From JBDUCV01 sp040003255 (GTDB taxonomy: Bacteria > Actinomycetota > Actinomycetes > Mycobacteriales > Jatrophihabitantaceae), in contig JBDUCV010000047.1 in the NCBI GenBank assembly GCA_040003255.1, positions 1 through 19,373 on the forward strand: 19,373 nucleotides of DNA, written 5' to 3'. Below the pieces are notes generated by a model, which made no database searches, was not told the origin of the DNA, and saw only the letters and a list, made by a program, of their open reading frames with translations. How positions within the stretch are numbered: the stretch's first letter is position 1; each line of letters opens with the position of its first letter. A program made the translations under genes and the position numbers. This document shows positions 7,329-13,928 of this stretch, in pieces.

Positions 7329-7811
7329 TCAGCCGGTGCCGGTGTCGATCACGTGCTTCGCGATGACCGCCGAGCCGCTCTTGATCCCGCTCGCGAGCAC
7401 CGTGTCACCGGTTTTCACCTGCGCGATCGTGCCCTCGGTGCCAGCATGCTTGTCGGTGCCGCCAGCCGGTCGCAGCCGCACCTTGGTGTCGGCGGTGACG
7501 GTGAGCGTCAGGGAGTAGCCGTCCGCCGCCTGGACCGAGATCGACGTCGCGCTCACCGCGGTGACCTTGCCGCGAACCGCATCATGGGTTTCGGTCTTGC
7601 CGTCCTTGCTGGTCACCCACTCGCCGTGCAGGACGTTGCCACGGTGCTCTCGTCCGGCGTGCTTGTCATGCAAGCCCGGCGCCTTGGCGTGTGCGCTTGC
7701 GGAGTTCCCAGGCGAGGGAGATGGCGGGTCGCCGGTTTCGGCGACCGCCGCCACGCCCGCTCCGAGGATCACAGCTCCCGTTGCGCCGGCAATTGCCAAC
7801 TTCTTCCACAT
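7329..7811 (-). CDS. Secreted DUF5666-like protein
   Basis: 160 residues with a clear Sec signal: MWKK, then a hydrophobic core (LAIAGATGAVILGAGVAAVA), with probable cleavage near AVAETG. A Ser/Pro/Ala/His-rich linker follows (about 30-65), containing the repeated motif DKHAG, which occurs again near residue 120. The C-terminal region is a small beta domain with VRGKVTAVSATSISVQ, YSLTLTVTADTKV, and the pair IAQVKTGDTVLASGI and KSGSAVIAKHVID. That pattern fits DUF5666, an OB-like domain of unknown function found in secreted proteins. A strong Shine-Dalgarno GGAGGAAC (7818-7825) lies 6 nt before the ATG. It is transcribed alone, divergent from the MTA phosphorylase gene. The His-rich linker might bind metal, which is speculation. 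Confidence 0.75.
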   Translation of the reverse strand: MWKKLAIAGATGAVILGAGVAAVAETGDPPSPSPGNSASAHAKAPGLHDKHAGREHRGNVLHGEWVTSKDGKTETHDAVRGKVTAVSATSISVQAADGYSLTLTVTADTKVRLRPAGGTDKHAGTEGTIAQVKTGDTVLASGIKSGSAVIAKHVIDTGTG

Positions 7812-7870
7812 GTCGTCGTTCCTCCGGGTGATCGATGCTCGGTGTAGTTCTGACCGCTGGTCCGATCTGA

Positions 7871-7876
7871 TGTCAA
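7871..7876 (-). promoter_or_regulatory. Possible -35 element of the DUF5666-like gene
   Basis: A perfect TTGACA on the minus strand about 60 nt upstream of the ATG. At 17-19 nt spacing only poor -10 matches (TCAGAA, AGAACT) are present, so the promoter call is tentative. Confidence 0.3.
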
Positions 7877-7949
7877 GAGTGCCGCGCCCAGGTCAACGCC
7901 CGGCAGGCAAAGTGTCAGAGTTCTGTACGGGCCGGCCGGGCAGTAAGAG

Positions 7950-7983
7950 GCCGGAGCGAGGGTCGGGGGTCCCACGCTCCGGC
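7950..7983. repeat. Strong inverted repeat / hairpin
   Basis: GCCGGAGCG (7950-7958) pairs perfectly with CGCTCCGGC (7975-7983). After an A-A mismatch the helix continues with GGG (7960-7962) and CCC (7971-7973) around an 8-nt loop. There is no T-run on either side, so it is not a standard intrinsic terminator. It lies upstream of both divergent genes, where a terminator is not expected. Confidence 0.65.
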
Positions 7984-8033
7984 TCAGCTCCATGATGACC
8001 CGATCACCGGCAGGCGCAACTCGGCCGTTGGTT

Positions 8034-8050
8034 GTTACCGGCAGTTACCG
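8034..8050. repeat. Direct repeat GTTACCG with 10-nt period
   Basis: GTTACCG occurs at 8034-8040 and 8044-8050, exactly one helical turn apart and about 90 nt upstream of the probable -10 of the MTA phosphorylase gene. Tandem sites with this period are typical for regulators that bind on one face of DNA. No regulator can be assigned. Confidence 0.35.
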
Positions 8051-8134
8051 CTGAACCAGGGGTAGCCGTCGGTGGTGTCGCGCTGAACTTCGTGGCCCTT
8101 CAGCCCGGGCGATTCATGCCGGGCGGCAGGGCAG

Positions 8135-8140
8135 TAGCGT
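8135..8140 (+). promoter_or_regulatory. Putative -10 box, leaderless start of MTA phosphorylase
   Basis: TAGCGT followed by 7 nt and the ATG at 8148. No Shine-Dalgarno is suitably placed; a GCAGGG is about 16 nt from the ATG, too far. A -35 is not obvious. Confidence 0.45.
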
Positions 8141-8147
8141 CGCGATC

Positions 8148-8987
8148 ATGAGCGATCCGCAACCTGCCGGGCCGTCCATCGGGGTGATCGGCGGGTCCGG
8201 CGTCTATTCGCTGCTGGATGACGCGCACAGCGTCCGGGTCGACACCCCTTATGGGACGCCCAGTGCAGAGATCACCGCTGGGACGCTGGCCGGACGCGAC
8301 GTTGCCTTCGTCCCGCGCCATGGCACTCGGCACGAGTTCGCACCTCACGACGTGCCCTACCGCGCCAATCTCTGGGCGTTGCGCTCGCTCGGTGTACGCC
8401 AGGTGCTGAGCGTGTCGGCGGTCGGATCGCTGCGAGCTGATCTGGACGCCGGCTCGCTCGTCCTGCCGGATCAGCTCGTCGACCGCACCCACGGCCGGCC
8501 CTCGACGTTCACGGCCGTGGGCCGAGGGGTCGCACACGTCTCCTTCGCCGACCCGTACTGCCCGCGTGGACGGGACGCAGCCCGGGCCGGTGCCCGTGCG
8601 GTCGGTGCCGGCGGTGTCGGTGCCGACGTTCAGGACGGCGGCACGCTCGTCGTCATCAATGGCCCGCGCTTCTCCACCCGCGCCGAGTCGCAGGAGTACC
8701 AACGCAACGGCTGGGCGGTGATCGGGATGACCGCGATGCCCGAGGCGGTGCTCGCGCGGGAGCTGGCGCTGTGTTACACGACCTTGGCGCTGGTCACCGA
8801 CCTGGACGCAGGAGTCGAGGCCGGGTCGGGGGTGACGCATGCCGAGGTGTTGAAGCAATTCGCGACGAACCTGCCCCGGCTGCGCGAATGGCTTGTTGCA
8901 ACGTTGGCGCAGCTGCCCAACCAGCAGCATGACTGCGAGTGCTCCACGGTGTACGACGACGTGCCGCCGCCGTTCGAATTGCCCTGA
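8148..8987 (+). CDS. mtnP: S-methyl-5'-thioadenosine phosphorylase family protein
   Basis: 279 residues. It phosphorolyses methylthioadenosine (from polyamine synthesis and SAM side reactions) to adenine and methylthioribose 1-phosphate. Motifs are GVIGGSGVY (12-20), PRHGTRHEFAPHDVPYRAN (phosphate/purine site, 56-74), SVSAVGSL, GPRFSTRAES (172-181), IGMTAMPEAVLARELALCY (192-210) and VTDLDAG (216-222). The Asp218-x-Asp220 pair is the base-recognition signature for 6-aminopurines, favouring MTA over inosine-type substrates, though methylthioinosine phosphorylases are close relatives. The following epimerase begins 1 nt after the stop, so the two are co-transcribed; the same pairing is, from memory, Rv0535-Rv0536 in M. 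tuberculosis. The C-terminal tail has two cysteines (DCECS). Confidence 0.92.
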   Translation: MSDPQPAGPSIGVIGGSGVYSLLDDAHSVRVDTPYGTPSAEITAGTLAGRDVAFVPRHGTRHEFAPHDVPYRANLWALRSLGVRQVLSVSAVGSLRADLDAGSLVLPDQLVDRTHGRPSTFTAVGRGVAHVSFADPYCPRGRDAARAGARAVGAGGVGADVQDGGTLVVINGPRFSTRAESQEYQRNGWAVIGMTAMPEAVLARELALCYTTLALVTDLDAGVEAGSGVTHAEVLKQFATNLPRLREWLVATLAQLPNQQHDCECSTVYDDVPPPFELP

Positions 8988-8988
8988 C

Positions 8989-10011
8989 ATGCGGGTCCTG
9001 CTAACCGGCGGCGCGGGCTTTATCGGCCGGCACGTCCTGGCCGAGTTGTTCAACCGCGGGCACGAAGTCCGAGTGCTCGACTCGCTGCGTGCCGACGTGC
9101 ACGGGCCGAAGCCCGAGGACGTGCCGGGCGGGCTGTTGGTGGGTGACGTCCGAAACCGCTCCGCCCTCGATGCGGCACTCGACGGGGTCGAAGGAGTGTG
9201 TCACCTGGCCGCGAAGGTCGGCCTCGGTGTCGACGTCTCGGACCTGCCGGACTATGCCTCGTCGAACGTCCATGGCACCGCCGTCTTGCTGGCGGCGATG
9301 GCATCGGCGCGGGTGTCGCGACTCGTCCTCGCCAGCTCGATGGTGGTCTACGGCGAGGGGCTTGGCCGGTGCGCCGAGCATGGCGCGGTCGCCCCCGGTC
9401 CCCGTGCCGAAACGGAGCTGGCCGCCGGGCGGTTCGAGCCGCCCTGCCCGCTGTGTGGCCGCGCGCTCGCGCCGGCCCTGGTGGACGAGCAGGCTTCGCT
9501 CGATCCACGCAACGCCTACGCGGTGAGCAAACTGGGTCAGGAACAGTTCGCGGCATCGTGGGCGCGAGTCACCGGTGCCAGCGTCGCGGCACTGCGCTAC
9601 CACAACGTCTACGGCCCCGGCATGCCAGGCGACACCCCTTACGCCGGAGTGGCCGCGATCTTCCTGTCCGCGTTGCGGCGAGGCATCGCACCCAGCGTGT
9701 ACGAGGACGGTGGTCAGCGACGGGACTTCGTGCACGTGCGCGATGTCGCGGCGGCCACCGCGTCCGCCCTCGAGCAACACCGGACGGGGGTGCGCGCCTT
9801 TAATGTCGGCTCCGGCACGCCGCGTACGGTCGGCGAGCTCGCCGCCGAACTAGCCCGCGCCGTCCGCGGTCCGGCGCCCGTGACGACCGGTGCGTACCGG
9901 CTCGGCGACGTCCGGCACATCACCGCTGACTCGTCCCGGCTGCGCTCCGAGCTCGGCTGGGCGCCCCGGGTTCACTTCGTGGACGGCGTCCGCGAACTCG
10001 CCGCTTGTTGA
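8989..10011 (+). CDS. NAD-dependent nucleotide-sugar epimerase, dTDP-L-rhamnose 4-epimerase-like
   Basis: 340 residues, extended short-chain dehydrogenase. The Rossmann motif is TGGAGFIG (6-13), LAAKVG follows, then the catalytic SSMVVYG region and YAVSK (Tyr177, Lys181). Between these lies an insert with RCAEHG (Cys128, His131) and PCPLCG (Cys153, Cys156). Such an insert, with NVYGPG, PYAGVAAIF and EDGGQRRDFVHVRDVA downstream, is what I remember from dTDP-L-rhamnose 4-epimerase (WbiB-like) annotations. The Cys/His set could form a zinc knuckle. The ATG 1 nt after the MTA phosphorylase stop is chosen because the Rossmann strand begins there; a longer open frame upstream overlaps that gene without conserved sequence. 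The substrate is an inference; M. tuberculosis names the syntenic gene galE3. Confidence 0.88.
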   Translation: MRVLLTGGAGFIGRHVLAELFNRGHEVRVLDSLRADVHGPKPEDVPGGLLVGDVRNRSALDAALDGVEGVCHLAAKVGLGVDVSDLPDYASSNVHGTAVLLAAMASARVSRLVLASSMVVYGEGLGRCAEHGAVAPGPRAETELAAGRFEPPCPLCGRALAPALVDEQASLDPRNAYAVSKLGQEQFAASWARVTGASVAALRYHNVYGPGMPGDTPYAGVAAIFLSALRRGIAPSVYEDGGQRRDFVHVRDVAAATASALEQHRTGVRAFNVGSGTPRTVGELAAELARAVRGPAPVTTGAYRLGDVRHITADSSRLRSELGWAPRVHFVDGVRELAAC

Positions 10012-10042
10012 CGTCGCCGAGCTCGATCTTCGCTGATGGCGC

Positions 10043-11164
10043 TCAAGCGGCAATCGGCAGTCGCACGGTGAAATTGCACCCACCCGGCACGTTCGCGACG
10101 TCGACGGTGCCCGAGTGTGCCTCGACGATGCCCCGGGCGATCGCCAGCCCCAGCCCGGCGCCGGCGGGGTCGTTCGGGCGCGGGGTGCGCGCCTGCTCAC
10201 CGCGGAAGCCAACGTCGAACAGCCGGTCGAGCGTGTCGGGCGCGATGCCCCCGCACTCGTCGCGGACCGCCACCTCGACTCGGCCGCTGCCTACCCGCAC
10301 GCTCACCTTGACCACCCCGTCGACCCGGGTGTGCCGGATTGCGTTGGCCATTAGGTTGGTGAGCGCTCGATTCAGTTCGTGGCCGTTGCCGGTGACCGTC
10401 GCGCTGCCGTGCCGGGCGCCGGTGAGCCGGACGCCGTGTACGGCCGCCAGCGGCGCAAGCGAGGCGATGCAGTCCGAGACCAAATCATCCAGCGACACCT
10501 GCTCGGTGATCGGGGTTATCTCACCGGCTTGGATGCGCGACAGCTCGAACAGGTCGTCGACCATCAGTGCCAGCCGGTCGACCTCTGTGCGCATCTGCTT
10601 GATGTAGATCTCGGGTTCTTCCACCACCCCGTCCTCGAGTGCCTCCGACATTGCCCGCAGTCCGGCCAACGGCGTACGCAGGTCGTGGCTCACCCAGGCC
10701 ACAAGTTCGCGCCGGGACGCGTCAAGTGACCGTTCCCGGTGGCGGGATCGGGCCAGCCGCTCGGCGGTATCGGCCAGCTCCCGACGGACGTGCTCGAGCT
10801 CGGTGGTCAGCGGGCGGCCGTCGGTGCGGGGCACACGTCCGGAATCGAGCTCGGCCACCGCATCGCGCAACGCCTGGTTGTCGCGGGTCAACCGCCGACT
10901 GGCCGCGCCCGCAGCTACCGCGGCGACCATGCCCGACACCACAGCGACCGAAACGACAGTTGCCAGATCGTTGACCGACAGGAACATGCCCCGAACGCTG
11001 CCGACGACAGCCGACACGGACGCCACCGTGCTGGTCAGCACCACCGAGGTGAGCAACCAGCCGAGTGAGCGCCGATGGAGGGGAATCGTCACAACCCACG
11101 CCAGAAGCGCGCCGCCGGCCGCCCACAGCAGCGCGACGAGCACGCTATCGACGGTGGGATTCAT
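10043..11164 (-). CDS. Sensor histidine kinase
   Basis: 373 residues, inner membrane. Three hydrophobic segments at about 7-27, 34-55 and 67-87, with very short loops, mean there is no large extracytoplasmic sensor domain; the signal may be sensed in the membrane. A HAMP-like linker (about 88-112) leads to the dimerisation helix with His160 in VAWVSHDLRTPLAGLR. The ATPase domain has the N-box NRALTNLMANAIRH (Asn274), a G1 box DECGGI (302-307, where the first Gly of the usual DxGxGI is Cys) and the G2 box GAGLGLAIARGI (335-346). The ATG at 11164 overlaps the response-regulator stop (ATGA) and is preferred to an in-frame GTG at 11200 inside that gene. It phosphorylates the adjacent regulator. 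Its 3' end faces the epimerase gene across 31 nt. Confidence 0.94.
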   Translation of the reverse strand: MNPTVDSVLVALLWAAGGALLAWVVTIPLHRRSLGWLLTSVVLTSTVASVSAVVGSVRGMFLSVNDLATVVSVAVVSGMVAAVAAGAASRRLTRDNQALRDAVAELDSGRVPRTDGRPLTTELEHVRRELADTAERLARSRHRERSLDASRRELVAWVSHDLRTPLAGLRAMSEALEDGVVEEPEIYIKQMRTEVDRLALMVDDLFELSRIQAGEITPITEQVSLDDLVSDCIASLAPLAAVHGVRLTGARHGSATVTGNGHELNRALTNLMANAIRHTRVDGVVKVSVRVGSGRVEVAVRDECGGIAPDTLDRLFDVGFRGEQARTPRPNDPAGAGLGLAIARGIVEAHSGTVDVANVPGGCNFTVRLPIAA

Positions 11165-11853
11165 CCGCTCGGTTTCTCCAGCCGGTAGCCGATGCCCCAA
11201 ACGGTCTGGATGAGCCGCGGATCAGTCGGGTCCTGTTCGATCTTCTCGCGCAATCGCCGTACGTGCACGGTGACTGTCGATTGGTCACCGAAAGTCCACC
11301 CCCAGACGTGCTTCATCAAGTCGGTGCGCGTGAACGCCTGACCGGGATGGGCGATCAAGAAGGTCAGCAGGTCCAGTTCGCGCACGGTGAGCGCGAGGTC
11401 GGCGCCGTCGCGGGTCGCCCGCCGGGCCACCGGATCCACCCGGATCGATCCGGCGACCAGGTCCACCCGCTCGCTCGGCGCCGGCCGAGCGCGACGCAAC
11501 ACGGATTCGACCCGTAGCACCAGCTCGCGCGGCGAGAACGGCTTGGTGACGTAGTCGTCGGCTCCGACCTCGAGCCCGGCGATGCGGTCTTCGGCCTCAC
11601 CCAGGGCGGTGAGCATGATCACCGGAAGGTCGGGGTGCTTTGCCCGGACTTGGCGGCAGACCTCGAGCCCGTCGATCTCCGGCAGCATCAGGTCGAGTAT
11701 CACGAGGTCGGGCGGCTGGTCGGCGACCGCGGTCAGCGCGGCCCGCCCGTCGCTGACCTGCTGGACCGTGTGACCGGCCCGTTCCAGGTAGCCCGCAACG
11801 ATCTCGGCGAGCGTCTCGTCGTCGTCGACGACGAGTATTCGCGAGCCGATCAC
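11161..11853 (-). CDS. OmpR/PhoB-family response regulator
   Basis: 230 residues. The receiver domain (about 4-118) has the acidic pocket VVDDDE (8-13), phospho-acceptor Asp54 in VILDLMLPEIDG, Thr in IMLTALGE and the conserved Lys in YVTKPFSPREL. The C-terminal winged helix ends in TVTVHVRRLREKIEQDPTDPRLIQTVWGIGYRLE, the recognition-helix and wing sequence of the OmpR/PhoB class. The GTG at 11853 has no Shine-Dalgarno but has TAGACT 6 nt upstream, so the transcript is probably leaderless. It is the first gene of the regulator-kinase unit and is divergent from the GT2 gene, with a 14-bp palindrome between them that may be its target or a shared operator. Confidence 0.95.
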   Translation of the reverse strand: MIGSRILVVDDDETLAEIVAGYLERAGHTVQQVSDGRAALTAVADQPPDLVILDLMLPEIDGLEVCRQVRAKHPDLPVIMLTALGEAEDRIAGLEVGADDYVTKPFSPRELVLRVESVLRRARPAPSERVDLVAGSIRVDPVARRATRDGADLALTVRELDLLTFLIAHPGQAFTRTDLMKHVWGWTFGDQSTVTVHVRRLREKIEQDPTDPRLIQTVWGIGYRLEKPSG

Positions 11854-11859
11854 CCGGCG

Positions 11860-11865
11860 AGTCTA
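11860..11865 (-). promoter_or_regulatory. Putative -10 box of the response-regulator gene
   Basis: TAGACT on the minus strand, 6 nt before the GTG at 11853, matches the leaderless TANNNT-N6/7-start pattern. No -35 match was seen. Confidence 0.45.
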
Positions 11866-11893
11866 GGCAGCAGGACGGACTCGCCGGCGCCTC

Positions 11894-11907
11894 GAACGCC
11901 GGCGTTC
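11894..11907. promoter_or_regulatory. 14-bp perfect palindrome between divergent genes
   Basis: GAACGCCGGCGTTC is a perfect palindrome near the centre of the 104-bp gap between the response-regulator and GT2 genes. CTC (11891-11893) and GAG (11109 offset, i.e. 11909-11911) extend it with one bulged base. A further self-palindromic CGCCGGCG is at 11882-11889, repeated inside the palindrome at 11897-11904, 15 nt apart. Position suggests an operator serving both directions; a transcript hairpin is the alternative. Confidence 0.5.
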
Positions 11908-11944
11908 CGAGGGCCGTAAGCTCCCACCGGACGTGAGAAGTCGC

Positions 11945-11950
11945 TAACGT
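11945..11950 (+). promoter_or_regulatory. Putative -10 box of the GT2 operon, leaderless
   Basis: TAACGT followed by 7 nt and the GTG at 11958, without a Shine-Dalgarno. It would drive the GT2-DUF2064-methyltransferase unit. No clear -35 element. Confidence 0.5.
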
Positions 11951-11957
11951 CGGTTCT

Positions 11958-12611
11958 GTGCCGGACGTCGACATCGTGCTGCCCTGCCTTGACGAGGTGG
12001 CGGCGCTGCCCTGGGTGTTGAGCCGGATCCCTTCCGGGATGCGGGCGATCGTCGTCGACAACGGCTCTCGCGACGGGTCGCGCGAGCTGGCTGGCGAGTT
12101 GGGTGCGCTCGTGGTCGACGCACCTCAACGTGGGTACGGCGCGGCCTGCCACGCCGGATTATTGGCCGCCGAGGCTGAGCTGGTCGCGTTCTGCGACTGC
12201 GACGCGTCGGTCGACCCCGGCGATGTCCTGTCACTCGCGCGGACCGTGCAATCCGGCCGCGCCGACTTGGTCGTCGGCTGCCGCCGGCCAGTGAGTTGGC
12301 GGGCCTGGCCGCTGCATGCCCGGCTGGCTAACCGCGAGCTCGCGCGGCGCGTCCGGCGGCGCACAGGTTCGGCGTTGCGTGATATCGGGCCGCTGCGCGT
12401 GGCCCGTCGCGTTGCGCTGCTTGCGCTCGACCTGCAGGACCGCCGTAGCGGCTACCCGGTCGAGACCGTCGTCCGAGCAGCCGACGCCGGTTGGCGGATC
12501 GTCGGCGCCGACATTCGCTACGCCCCGCGGACCGGGCGCTCAAAGATCACTGGCACGCTGCGTGGAACGGTGGACGCCGTGCGCGATATGAGCGCGGTGC
12601 TCGGCCGATGA
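11958..12611 (+). CDS. Family 2 glycosyltransferase (polyprenyl-phosphate sugar synthase-like)
   Basis: 217 residues, a compact GT-A domain without membrane helices. Motifs are DIVLPCLDE (5-13), VVDNGSRDGS (32-41), RGYGAACHAGL (58-68) and the metal/nucleotide-binding CDCDAS, with Asp80 and Asp82 as the DxD-type pair. The C-terminal half has LRDIGPLRVARRVALLALDL and DRRSGYPVETVVRAADAGW. It resembles, from memory, Rv0539 of M. tuberculosis (annotated as a dolichyl-phosphate sugar synthase) and the rSAM/selenodomain-associated transferase group. The reaction is presumably transfer of a sugar from a nucleotide sugar to a lipid phosphate or small acceptor. First gene of a rightward operon; the next gene starts in the ATGA overlap. 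Confidence 0.88.
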   Translation: MPDVDIVLPCLDEVAALPWVLSRIPSGMRAIVVDNGSRDGSRELAGELGALVVDAPQRGYGAACHAGLLAAEAELVAFCDCDASVDPGDVLSLARTVQSGRADLVVGCRRPVSWRAWPLHARLANRELARRVRRRTGSALRDIGPLRVARRVALLALDLQDRRSGYPVETVVRAADAGWRIVGADIRYAPRTGRSKITGTLRGTVDAVRDMSAVLGR

Positions 12612-13264
12612 CGGCGGGCCTGCTGGGCACGCTGATTGTCATCGCCAAGGAGCCGCTGCCGGGCCGGGTCAAGACCCGGCTGGTTCCGCCACTGACCCAT
12701 CGAGATGCGGCCGCAGTCGCCGAGGCAGCGCTCGTGGACACACTGGCCGCGATGACCGCCGTGCCCGCGGCGCGGCATGTGGTGGTCCTCGAGGGCCGCC
12801 CCGGAACCTGGCTGCCCACCGGATGGGACGTCGTCGCGCAGAGCGCGGGCGGTCTCGACGCCCGGCTGACGGCCGCATTCGAGGCGGTCGACCCGGCTCG
12901 TTCTGCGCTGCTCGTCGGCATGGACACCCCGCAGCTGCTCGCCCGGCATGTGCTCGCTTTCGATCCGAGCCGGTTCGATGCTTGCCTCGGCCCCGCCACC
13001 GACGGCGGGTACTGGGCGATCGGCCTGCGTGATCCGGCCCGTGCCCGTCAGGTCATTGCCGATGTGCCGATGTCGCGAGCTGACACCGGCGCGCAGCAGC
13101 TCACCCGACTGCGAGCGGCCGGCCTGCACGTCCAGTTGCTCGACGAACTGGCCGACGTCGACACCATCGAGGTCGCGCACGAGGTCGCGTTTCAGGCGCC
13201 TGCTACCCGGTTCGCGGCGGTGCTGTCAGCGGTCGCGGTCGCCCGAGCGGCCGCCGATGCGTGA
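12608..13264 (+). CDS. DUF2064 (TIGR04282-type) GT-A fold transferase
   Basis: 218 residues. The N-terminus LIVIAKEPLPGRVKTRL (9-25) is the DUF2064 signature and resembles the nucleotide-binding loop of MobA/CofC-type nucleotidyltransferases. VGMDTPQL (103-110; Asp106) and GPATDGGYWAIGL (128-140) supply the expected acidic metal-binding and substrate motifs. The family is of uncertain function; members occur next to GT2 proteins in arsenosugar-type and rSAM/selenodomain clusters and as Rv0540 next to Rv0539 in M. tuberculosis (from memory). It could be a sugar- or nucleotidyl-transferase working with the preceding GT2. The ATG at 12608 overlaps the GT2 stop by 4 nt; a longer frame upstream is non-conserved. 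The methyltransferase start overlaps its end by 8 nt. Confidence 0.9.
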   Translation: MTAGLLGTLIVIAKEPLPGRVKTRLVPPLTHRDAAAVAEAALVDTLAAMTAVPAARHVVVLEGRPGTWLPTGWDVVAQSAGGLDARLTAAFEAVDPARSALLVGMDTPQLLARHVLAFDPSRFDACLGPATDGGYWAIGLRDPARARQVIADVPMSRADTGAQQLTRLRAAGLHVQLLDELADVDTIEVAHEVAFQAPATRFAAVLSAVAVARAAADA

Positions 13265-13928
13265 CGGTGCGCTGGCTCCCTACGAGCTGTCGCTGCGTGC
13301 CTATGCGCCGCTCTCGTTGATCTCCCAGGACGGACGTGCTCTCTCGCTCGACGTCGTCCGCTGGCTCGCGCCGGTCGACGCGGCCGACCGCACGGTGCTC
13401 GACCGATGCACCGGGCCGGTGCTGGACGTGGGATGCGGACCTGGCCGGTTCGTGCGCGCCCTTGCCGAACGCAGCGTGGCCGCACTCGGCGTCGACATCG
13501 CCGAGACGGCCGTGGCGCTCACCCGCGGCTTGGGGGTCTCGGCGTTGCGGCGCAGCATCTTCGATCCGCTGCCGGGCGAGGGACGGTGGCCCACGGTGCT
13601 GCTCATGGACGGCAACATCGGGATCGGCGCCGACCCCGCGCGGCTGATTCGGCGGGCCCGGCACGTGCTGTGCTCCTCCGGTCGGGTCATCGTCGAGGCG
13701 GATGCCGACGACACGGTCGACGAGGTGCTCTCCGTGCGCTTCGCCCACCGAGGCGGGGCGCTCGGTCCGGAATTCGGCTGGGCCCGCGTCGGGCTCGACG
13801 CGCTGCGTCGGCTCTGCGTCGACGTCGGTTGTTACATCGAGGACGTCTGGTCGGCGTCCGGCCGGACGTTTGCGTTGCTCGCCACCCCGGCCGGGTGCCG
13901 CGAGTCGCGCGCCACCCGCAGCGCGTAG
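13257..13928 (+). CDS. Class I SAM-dependent methyltransferase
   Basis: 223 residues. Motif I VLDVGCGPGRF (55-65) binds S-adenosylmethionine, GVDIAET (78-84) holds the acidic residue for the ribose, and DGNIG lies where motif IV is expected. The C-terminal strand ends near SASGRTFALLA. The target is unknown. Position as third gene after the GT2 and DUF2064 enzymes, overlapping the latter by 8 nt, suggests O- or N-methylation of the product they make. The last 97 nt overlap the 3' end of the leftward membrane-protein gene. Not recognisable as the arsenite methyltransferase ArsM: the three conserved ArsM cysteines are not evident. Confidence 0.88.
   Translation: MRDGALAPYELSLRAYAPLSLISQDGRALSLDVVRWLAPVDAADRTVLDRCTGPVLDVGCGPGRFVRALAERSVAALGVDIAETAVALTRGLGVSALRRSIFDPLPGEGRWPTVLLMDGNIGIGADPARLIRRARHVLCSSGRVIVEADADDTVDEVLSVRFAHRGGALGPEFGWARVGLDALRRLCVDVGCYIEDVWSASGRTFALLATPAGCRESRATRSA

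Larger units (their letters stand above)
7812..8147. other. Intergenic region between divergent genes
   Basis: 336 nt without a supported gene. It contains the 5' region of the DUF5666-like gene (Shine-Dalgarno at 7818-7825, possible -35 at 7871-7876), a strong hairpin (7950-7983), a 10-nt-period direct repeat (8034-8050) and the probable leaderless promoter of the MTA phosphorylase (8135-8140). No tRNA, and no riboswitch fold I recognise, was seen. Confidence 0.6.

Noticed and set aside
7812..8147. tRNA, SAM-type riboswitch or other known RNA upstream of MTA phosphorylase
   Set aside because: No cloverleaf, T-loop or known aptamer core could be found; only a simple hairpin is present.
8100..9053. 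317-codon minus-strand frame across the MTA phosphorylase gene
   Set aside because: Lies opposite a clearly conserved enzyme, with a low-complexity Arg/Gly-rich translation; a shadow.
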